Below, piece after piece: positions 58,469 through 64,000 of a DNA stretch of 64,000 nucleotides (position 1 is its first letter; every line of letters starts with the position of its first letter). The notes beneath the pieces were generated by a model. It was given only the letters and a program-made list of their open reading frames with translations, was not told the DNA's origin and did not search any database. Source of the DNA: Haloarcula halobia. GTDB lineage: Archaea > Halobacteriota > Halobacteria > Halobacteriales > Haloarculaceae. The stretch is from NCBI RefSeq assembly GCF_029338255.1, contig NZ_CP119787.1:1116001-1180000 (forward strand), given 5' to 3'. Position numbers and translations under genes: made by a program.

Positions 58469-59842
58469 TCAGTACTTCGGGTCCGCACCGGTGAGCTCGT
58501 AGACGTCGTCCATGATGGCGTCGCGCTCGCGCTGCCAGGCGTCGAACCCGGAGGGGTCGCTCGGGTAGGCCTCGTAGTGGTCGAGCAGTCGGTCGGCCAG
58601 TCGCTTTGTCTGATAGAGATCGTAGATGGTGCCCCAGTGACCGACGCTCTTGATCGCCGTCTTCACCTTCAGACCGAGGCTCAGGTCCGTGGACCCGCCG
58701 TAGAGCGCCTCGGCGAGTTTCTCTCCGGGGAGCGCAGCGAGCAGGCCCATCAGGTCGTCGACGTCGTAGGCGGTGGTGAAGATGTTGTAGACGTCCAGCG
58801 CCGCGTAGCGAGCGCCGAAGTGGTCCATCACGTTCTCGTTGTATTCCCAGAGGGCCGCCTCGTCGCCCGTGGCGTCGTCTTCGATGGCCTCCATTGCCTG
58901 CTCGGCGGCGTACTTCCCGGCGTAGGCCGCCCCGGCGATGCCGCCGCCGGTCGTCGGGTTGACGTGGCCCGCCGCGTCGCCGACGGCGATGTAGCCCGGT
59001 GCGACCGCCGAATCGTAGGGCCGCCGGGTGGGGAGTGCCGCCCCGAGTTTGTCCGTCACCGTCGCACCCTGGAATTCCGTGCGCGCTTCCAGGTCGGCCT
59101 TCAGGTCGTCGACCAGCTCCATCGGTTCCTCGTTCATCTGGAAGCCAAGGCCGGCGTTGATCTCCGTCGACGTACGCGGGAAGTACCACAGGTAGCCCGC
59201 CGAGCGCTCGGTCGGCTTGAAGACGAGGGCGTCGTCCCACTCGACGGGTTCGTCGACCTCGATTATCTCGCGGTAGGCCGAACAGAACTGCGAGTACCGG
59301 ACGTTGGTGTCGAAGGTGGCCCCCTCGAAGTCCGTCTTGTCCTGCAACAGGGAGAGCGCGCCGGCGGCGTCGACGACCAGGGCCGCCTCGTAGGTCGCCT
59401 CGCGGCCCTTTCGCACCGCGGTGATGCCCGTCACGCGCCCGTCGGCGTCCTGCTCGACGTCCTGGACGACGGTGTCGTAGTGGAAGTCCGCGCCCTTCGA
59501 CTCGGCCCCGTCGATTACCCGGCGGCCGTACTCCCAGCGGTCGATGACAGCCAGTTCGCCGGGCACCGGGATCTCGAGGACGGCGTCCTCCTGTGGAATC
59601 TCGAAGCGGCCGTGGTCGACGCCCGTGTTGGTGAACGCGGGTTCGAGCTAGGACTTCGGGATGGCCTCGGGGAAGTCGCTGGCCCCCTTCAGCGCGTCCC
59701 CGCAGGCGATGTGGCCCGCCTCCTCGGCGTCCTTCCGTTCGACGACGACGACGTCGTACCCCCCGTCGGCGAGCGTCGCGGCGGCGTAACACCCGGACGT
59801 GCCCGCCCCGACGACGACGACGTCGTACTCGTGACTGCTCAT
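58469..59842 (-). pseudogene. Geranylgeranyl-reductase-family flavoprotein with an in-frame TAG
   Basis: FAD-dependent reductase of the geranylgeranyl reductase family, which saturates archaeal lipid isoprenoids. Reading from ATG 59842: FAD motif VVVVGAGTSGCYAA, ACGDALKG, then after 64 codons TAG at 59650-59648. The same frame continues without other stops for 393 codons: FTNTGVDHGRFEIP, GRRVIDGAES, LVVDAAGA, APGYIAVGDAAGHVNPTTGGG. So a single nonsense codon splits an otherwise intact 457-residue protein. This may be a mutation, a sequence error or a recoded codon. TAG is used as an ordinary stop by several neighbours (for example 24320, 36961, 42642), so general recoding is unlikely. Confidence 0.8.
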
Positions 59843-59945
59843 GGTGGTGCCTGCTAGCCGGAGAGAGAAAACCGTTCCGACTGTCGGTCTCGGCCAGTCA
59901 GCCTCGGAGACAAGAGTTTTGACGGGTGGTTCCGAACGGCGGGAC

Positions 59946-60266
59946 ATGACCGAGTACACCGTCGAATTCGTCGGGACCGGCGAGACCGTCACGGTCGCCG
60001 ACACGGAGACCATCCTCTCGCGGTGCATCGAGGAGGGCATCGCCCAAGAGTACTCCTGTCGCGTGGGGATGTGCCTGGCGTGTTCGGCCCACATCGTCGA
60101 GGGCGAGGTGACCCAGCCGGCCGCGCGCGGCCTCACCGAACGCGAGCGAGAGAACTACGCGCTGACCTGCATGGCCCGACCCCAGTCCGACCTGAAACTC
60201 GACCGGGGTGTCTACCCGCCGAGCATCGAAGCGGAGGCCGGCGACGCCGTCTCGGCCGACGACTGA
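59946..60266 (+). CDS. 2Fe-2S ferredoxin
   Basis: A 106-residue plant/haloarchaeal-type ferredoxin. The cluster ligands are C38, C43, C46 and C75 (C-x4-C-x2-C-x28-C). It starts MTEYTVEFVGTGETVTV. The gene is divergent from the geranylgeranyl-reductase-like gene (103 bases apart). In some archaea a ferredoxin encoded beside geranylgeranyl reductase supplies its electrons, so this protein may be the donor; that link is inference. Confidence 0.87.
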   Translation: MTEYTVEFVGTGETVTVADTETILSRCIEEGIAQEYSCRVGMCLACSAHIVEGEVTQPAARGLTERERENYALTCMARPQSDLKLDRGVYPPSIEAEAGDAVSADD

Positions 60267-60468
60267 CCCACCGGTAGGCCCCGGAAACCCGATTTTTCGA
60301 GACCCCAGTGAAGCCCATTCGCGGCCGGACCCACCGTTCGAACCGGACGCCAATAGAATGACATGACCTAGCACAATAAAGGGCAGGTGATATAAGCGTG
60401 TGGTTCCTATGTGGTGGTGACAGCAGTGTCAGCGGACGGCCGGCGACGATTGACACCTTCCCCTAACC

Positions 60469-61068
60469 ATGACCAGTCGCGTATACAGACTACATTCGAC
60501 ACTTGAACTGCCACTGGAAGACGCATACGATTTTTTCGACGACCCGAAACTCCCTCCCGAAATCGCGGACATTGACATCACCCGCCGGAACAACACGCTC
60601 ATCGTCAGCGCCGTCGCCGAGGACGAGACGATGAGCAAGTACACGCCGACCGCACAGCTCAAGGCCAGCGTCACGGAGAATCGGGTCTACGAGGAGGACC
60701 CCGACGAGATGGGGCCGCCCGGCGCGGCCAGCACGGGGAGCAGCGGGGGGCCACAGTGGGGTACCCTCGAGGAGGAAGAGGAGGAGATCGAGTCCGAGCT
60801 CGTCGAGTACGCCTGTTTCAAGGGCGACCGCGAGACGGTGCTCCAGAACACCGCCCTCCAGTACGAGATGTTCGAGGTACTGTGTGAAATCGCGAAGGTG
60901 GCCGAGAAAGGGACGCTGACGGCTATCGCCGCCGTCGACGACGAGCTGACCGCCGTCCGCATCGTCGACGGCGAGGAACTGCCCGCCTCCATCAACGTCG
61001 TCGAGGACCCGTCCGACGACGACGAGAACGAGGGTGTCAACTGGCGGGACAACGAGTTCATCAACTAG
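60469..61068 (+). CDS. Conserved haloarchaeal protein (DUF7110-like)
   Basis: A 199-residue acidic protein with a recognisable block MTSRVYRLHSTLELPLEDAYDFFDDPKLPPEIADIDITRRNNTL. It looks like the conserved haloarchaeal family I know as DUF7110. After a Gly/Pro/Ser stretch come an acidic run (EEEEEEIESE) and a second domain (YACFKGDRETVLQNTALQYEMFEVLCEIA). No function is known. A TATA-like gatataag about 75 bases upstream suggests a leader. Confidence 0.7.
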   Translation: MTSRVYRLHSTLELPLEDAYDFFDDPKLPPEIADIDITRRNNTLIVSAVAEDETMSKYTPTAQLKASVTENRVYEEDPDEMGPPGAASTGSSGGPQWGTLEEEEEEIESELVEYACFKGDRETVLQNTALQYEMFEVLCEIAKVAEKGTLTAIAAVDDELTAVRIVDGEELPASINVVEDPSDDDENEGVNWRDNEFIN

Positions 61069-61154
61069 TCGCGTCCGGATTGGTCCGACGCCTGCCGCGC
61101 GTTCGCGAGCGACGCGTCCTTCGCCCGCCGGCCTCGACTGACGCCGCCGCGCCG

Positions 61155-61769
61155 TCAGCGCCCGACAGGACCGATGGCCCCACCGGCGACCCGTTCGGCG
61201 ACCTGGAGCGTGATGGTCGCCTCGATGTACGCGGCAACGAGGATTAGCCCCGTCGCGAGGGCGACGAGCCACCCGGCCTCCCGGAGTCGCCGCTCGGTCA
61301 CGAGTTCCGGTTCCCGGTCGCGCAGGTAGCGGACGGTCAACCTGCCAAAGCGCAGGCCGACGGCCGCGACGAGCAGGAGCGCCGGAATCTCGAGAATCCC
61401 GTGGGGGACCAGCAGGGCGAGTACCACAACGACGGGCAGTTCCTGGAGGGCCAGGCCCACCACCGCGCCGATGAGCAGGCCGTTCAGGACGAGGCCGAAC
61501 ACGGAGACGATGCCAAGCGTGACGGCCCCGAGCAGCATGACGAGCATCGCCGTGAGGTTGTTCACCGCGATGGCGGTGGTCGTCAGTTCGCTCGGCACGA
61601 ACGGGTTCGCACCGCCGTCGGGTGCCGTCGGTAGCGACTCGACGGGGACCGCGGCCCCCAGCAGGAACCCGACGGCGGTGCTGGCCCCGAGCAGGACTGC
61701 CGCGACGGGGACGTACAGGGCGACCCAGCGCCGGTAGATGCCGGCGGTCGACGCGATACGGTCGGTCAT
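61155..61769 (-). CDS. SpoIIM-like integral membrane protein
   Basis: A 204-residue protein with five or six hydrophobic segments. NNLTAMLVMLLGAVTLGIVSVFGLVLNGLLIGAVVG and LLVPHGILEIPALLLVAAVG are the landmarks of the stage II sporulation protein M (DUF95) family, found in archaea without sporulation. The role is unknown; a membrane-remodelling or channel-related role is only guessed. I start at ATG 61769 (MTDRIASTAGIYRR). Confidence 0.75.
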   Translation of the reverse strand: MTDRIASTAGIYRRWVALYVPVAAVLLGASTAVGFLLGAAVPVESLPTAPDGGANPFVPSELTTTAIAVNNLTAMLVMLLGAVTLGIVSVFGLVLNGLLIGAVVGLALQELPVVVVLALLVPHGILEIPALLLVAAVGLRFGRLTVRYLRDREPELVTERRLREAGWLVALATGLILVAAYIEATITLQVAERVAGGAIGPVGR

Positions 61770-61932
61770 CCTGTCTGGACGCAGGGGCGACACGAGTAAA
61801 AGAACGGGGGCGTAGAGAGTGCCTACGGGGACGCGACGGCGGTCCCACTCGCCAGTAGGTATGTCCTTTCCTCCCATACCACTCGAGAACCCAAAAAATA
61901 CTTACAAGCCTCTAATTATATCTCATTACACG

Positions 61933-62904
61933 ATGATCGACGACTTCCCCGATTACCTCGACGTCGACTACGAGGACGGCGAGAAACAGACCGCCACAGA
62001 TTACCCGGCGATCACCGACAAGATAGAGAAGGCAATCGAGGTCACCAAGCACGGCCTCGAGGAGTACCAGAACCCGGTCGTCATGTGGACCGGCGGGAAA
62101 GACTCGACGCTGACGCTGTACTTCGTCAAGGAGGTCGCCGACCGCTTCGACCTCGAGGTGCCCCCGGTCGTCTTCATCGACCACTACCAGCACTTCGACG
62201 AGCTCATCGAGTTCGTCAAGCACTGGGCCGACGAGTGGGACCTGGACGTCATCTGGGCGCGCAACACCGACGTCGGTGACTACGTCGACGAGCACGGCCT
62301 CGAACCGGGCGACGACATCCCCATCGACGCCCTCTCCGAGCACAACCAGCACCACGTGCGCAACATCTTGGAGTACGAGGAAGATTCCTTCCCGTTCCTG
62401 CTCGACACCTACGTCGGCAACCACCTGCTGAAGACCGTCGCGCTCAACGACACCATCGAGGAGTACGACGTCGACGGCATCCTCTCGGGGATCCGCTGGG
62501 ACGAACAGGAGTCCCGCGCCGACGAGACGTTCTTCTCGCCGCGGCACAACCCCGACATCTACCCGCCCCACGACCGAATCCAGCCGATACTCCAGTTCGC
62601 CGAGGCCGACGTCTGGGAGGCCTTCTGGCACTTCGTCGTCCCCGACACCGTTTCCGGCTACCCCGAGGAAGGGTACGTCCCGCAGGGCTTCGACGACCTG
62701 CCCGAGGGCATCGAACAGGACGACATCCCGGTCTCCCCGAAGTACTTCGAGGGCTTTCGCTCGCTGGGCAGCGAGGTCTCGACGAAGAAGTCCGACGACG
62801 ATCCCGCCTGGCTGCAGGACATGGCGAACACGACCGAGCGCGCCGGCCGCGCCCAGGACAAGGAGGACCTGATGGAGCGCCTGCGCGACCTCGGCTACAT
62901 GTAA
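61933..62904 (+). CDS. PAPS reductase/adenine nucleotide alpha-hydrolase family protein
   Basis: A 323-residue PP-loop protein. WTGGKDST (PP-loop SGGKDS with Thr for Ser) is at 52-59, and VVFIDHYQHFDELIEFV follows. The Cys normally used by PAPS reductases (ECGLH near the C-terminus) is not visible, so it may not reduce PAPS; it could be an adenylyl-sulfate or thiolation enzyme. The AT-rich leader with atacttac about 30 bases upstream supports ATG 61933. Confidence 0.8.
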   Translation: MIDDFPDYLDVDYEDGEKQTATDYPAITDKIEKAIEVTKHGLEEYQNPVVMWTGGKDSTLTLYFVKEVADRFDLEVPPVVFIDHYQHFDELIEFVKHWADEWDLDVIWARNTDVGDYVDEHGLEPGDDIPIDALSEHNQHHVRNILEYEEDSFPFLLDTYVGNHLLKTVALNDTIEEYDVDGILSGIRWDEQESRADETFFSPRHNPDIYPPHDRIQPILQFAEADVWEAFWHFVVPDTVSGYPEEGYVPQGFDDLPEGIEQDDIPVSPKYFEGFRSLGSEVSTKKSDDDPAWLQDMANTTERAGRAQDKEDLMERLRDLGYM

Positions 62905-63037
62905 CCCCCGGCGTCACCCACGGGTAATTTCGACGCCCGTCTCACTCCGTTCCGGTTTCTCACGCACTGACCGTCTGTTCAGTGTCCGGTCCGGCTCTAC
63001 GAGCGGGATCCGGGCGACTGTGGGTTCGTCGATTGTC

Positions 63038-63046
63038 GTATAAAAA
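63038..63046 (+). promoter_or_regulatory. TATA box for the 37-residue zinc protein
   Basis: gtataaaaa centred about 34 bases before ATG 63077, in an AT-rich patch. It predicts a short leader of about 5-8 bases. Confidence 0.55.
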
Positions 63047-63076
63047 TTTAGTAGCCGTCGAAATATAGGGTGACGT

Positions 63077-63190
63077 ATGTCAGTTCGAGCCTACGACTGT
63101 CCCGACTGCGGCGAGCCGATGAGTTACGAGACGACGAAACACCGCGGGTGTCAGAACTGCGGATTCGTGCCGGCACACGGCGCAGAGTAG
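63077..63190 (+). CDS. 37-residue zinc-finger micro-protein
   Basis: MSVRAYDCPDCGEPMSYETT and so on, with CxxC pairs at 8-11 and 25-28 (CPDC, CQNC), a one-domain zinc finger. It is too short for routine gene lists but has a clean TATA box, ATG and a haloarchaeal zinc-finger pattern. Haloarchaeal micro-proteins of this type often affect stress or motility phenotypes. The function is not known here. Confidence 0.75.
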   Translation: MSVRAYDCPDCGEPMSYETTKHRGCQNCGFVPAHGAE

Positions 63191-63282
63191 CGACCGCGGG
63201 GACGAACGACCGGTCCCCGGGTCGTAGTCGACCGAGCGGTCCGTAGAGACGGGTCGTTTCGGCACCGCGATCTCTCCTCTCG

Positions 63283-63972
63283 CTACTCCTCGCTCGCCAG
63301 CTGCTCGACCAGGTCCCGGAGCGTCGCCAGGTCGTACTGGCCCGGTGCCGTCGCCACAGCGGGGTCGACCGGCGCGTACCCGATCTTCGACCCGTAGAGC
63401 GGCGCCACTGCCCGTGAGTGGCGCCCGGCTTCGCCCATGCACATGGTGGCGACGCGCTCGCCGGCGGTGGTCAGCACCCGGGTCGCGGCCAGCACGGCCA
63501 GCACGTCGTCGGGGGTGTGGGCCGTCGTCGCTACCTTCCCGACGTCCCCGACCGCACAGGCCCGTTCCAGCCGGTCGACGAGTGTCGCACGGTCGGGGGT
63601 CGCCTCGAAGTCGTGCGCCGAGACGACCACCGACGCCCCGCGGTCGCGGGCGTGGGCCGCAACCCGGCTCGCATCGTGGTCCCCTTCCCCCTCGAGTGCC
63701 GCGAGTTCCAGGTCGACCGCCTCGACGGCGTCGAACTCGACGGCCGTCTCCAGTGTGTCGAGTCGCTCGGCCGTGTCCGCCGTCCCGCCACCCTCCCACT
63801 CGACGCGGTTGGTCACGAGCACCGGGAGCTCGCCGTCGTAGGCCTCGAGCTGGGCCAGTGGCGCCTCGGCCATGTCCATGCGCAGTTCGACCCCGTCGGC
63901 GTCCTCGCGGGCGGCCGGTTCGATCCCCAGGTCGTCGCCGGCCGCGAGCAGTGTAAACGAGCTGAAGTCCAT
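63283..63972 (-). CDS. aroD: Type I 3-dehydroquinate dehydratase
   Basis: Third step of the shikimate pathway: converts 3-dehydroquinate to 3-dehydroshikimate. The 229-residue TIM-barrel protein has the active His at 120 (VVSAHDFEA) and the Schiff-base Lys at 146 (GDVGKVATTAH), with ELRMDM near the start. Length is typical of archaeal type I enzymes. The start MDFSSFTLLAAGDD at 63972 fits. Confidence 0.92.
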   Translation of the reverse strand: MDFSSFTLLAAGDDLGIEPAAREDADGVELRMDMAEAPLAQLEAYDGELPVLVTNRVEWEGGGTADTAERLDTLETAVEFDAVEAVDLELAALEGEGDHDASRVAAHARDRGASVVVSAHDFEATPDRATLVDRLERACAVGDVGKVATTAHTPDDVLAVLAATRVLTTAGERVATMCMGEAGRHSRAVAPLYGSKIGYAPVDPAVATAPGQYDLATLRDLVEQLASEE

Positions 63973-64000
63973 ACCGGGCGTTCGCCGCGCCGGCCTAAAA

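Noticed and set aside
59648-59650. Pyrrolysine at the TAG in the geranylgeranyl reductase gene
   Set aside because: TAG ends several other genes here (for example 22602, 24320, 36961, 42642) and no pyl genes are in view; ordinary nonsense or sequence error is simpler. Kept open only as a check.

Overview
The window is a gene-dense piece of a haloarchaeal (class Halobacteria) chromosome. The evidence is the high GC content, the acidic Asp/Glu-rich proteins, frequent leaderless genes whose TATA box sits about 25-30 bases before the start codon, and marker genes: ftsZ2 with its cdrS and cdrL regulators, ribosomal protein L15e, rio2, brp, a fused nuoCD, a bacterio-opsin-activator-type HTH gene and a haloarchaeal type IV pilus operon. 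A Haloarcula/Halomicrobium-like member of the Haloarculaceae is plausible but not proven.

Layout. 1-4639: the end of an RNB exoribonuclease, a small zinc protein, then crtB-crtY-brp, which turn geranylgeranyl-PP via carotene towards retinal. 4898-14331: a sugar or sugar-acid island with an IclR regulator, two zinc dehydrogenases, a complete ABC importer (binding lipoprotein, two permeases, ATPase) and a galactonate-dehydratase-like enolase-family enzyme. 14607-29973: mostly housekeeping genes (L15e, D-2-hydroxyacid dehydrogenase, lipoprotein, cupin, Rio2, thioesterase, MsrA, a lone NuoCD, lipoate ligase, endonuclease IV, methyltransferase, NcsA, FtsZ2). 29976-31051: cdrS and cdrL, with conspicuous repeats around both promoters. 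31247-32709: tRNA-Tyr with a copy of its 3' end downstream and a transglutaminase-like gene. 32820-41267: aldo/keto reductase, then a corrinoid salvage cluster (HAD phosphatase, cbiB, cobS, cobY, cobD, cbiZ, cobA, cbiP). 41327-44310: a MinD-type ATPase with a coupled partner, and two HTH regulators. 44371-51252: a seven-gene overlapping type IV pilus operon read leftward. 51352-58348: a PAS/GAF histidine kinase, GGCT-like protein, MFS transporter, lactate permease and HTH regulator. 58469-63972: a geranylgeranyl-reductase-like gene broken by one in-frame TAG, its divergent 2Fe-2S ferredoxin, conserved haloarchaeal proteins, a PAPS-reductase-family protein, a 37-residue zinc protein and 3-dehydroquinate dehydratase.

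The observations most worth following are: the in-frame amber codon in the lipid reductase gene; the palindromes and nested stem in the cdrS-ftsZ2 leader, together with related repeats around the cdrL TATA box; three unlisted mini-ORFs (52, 29 and 28 codons) placed so that translation runs into crtB, the ABC ATPase gene and lctP; the lone nuoCD; and the duplicated 3' end of tRNA-Tyr. All are read by eye; no database search was possible.
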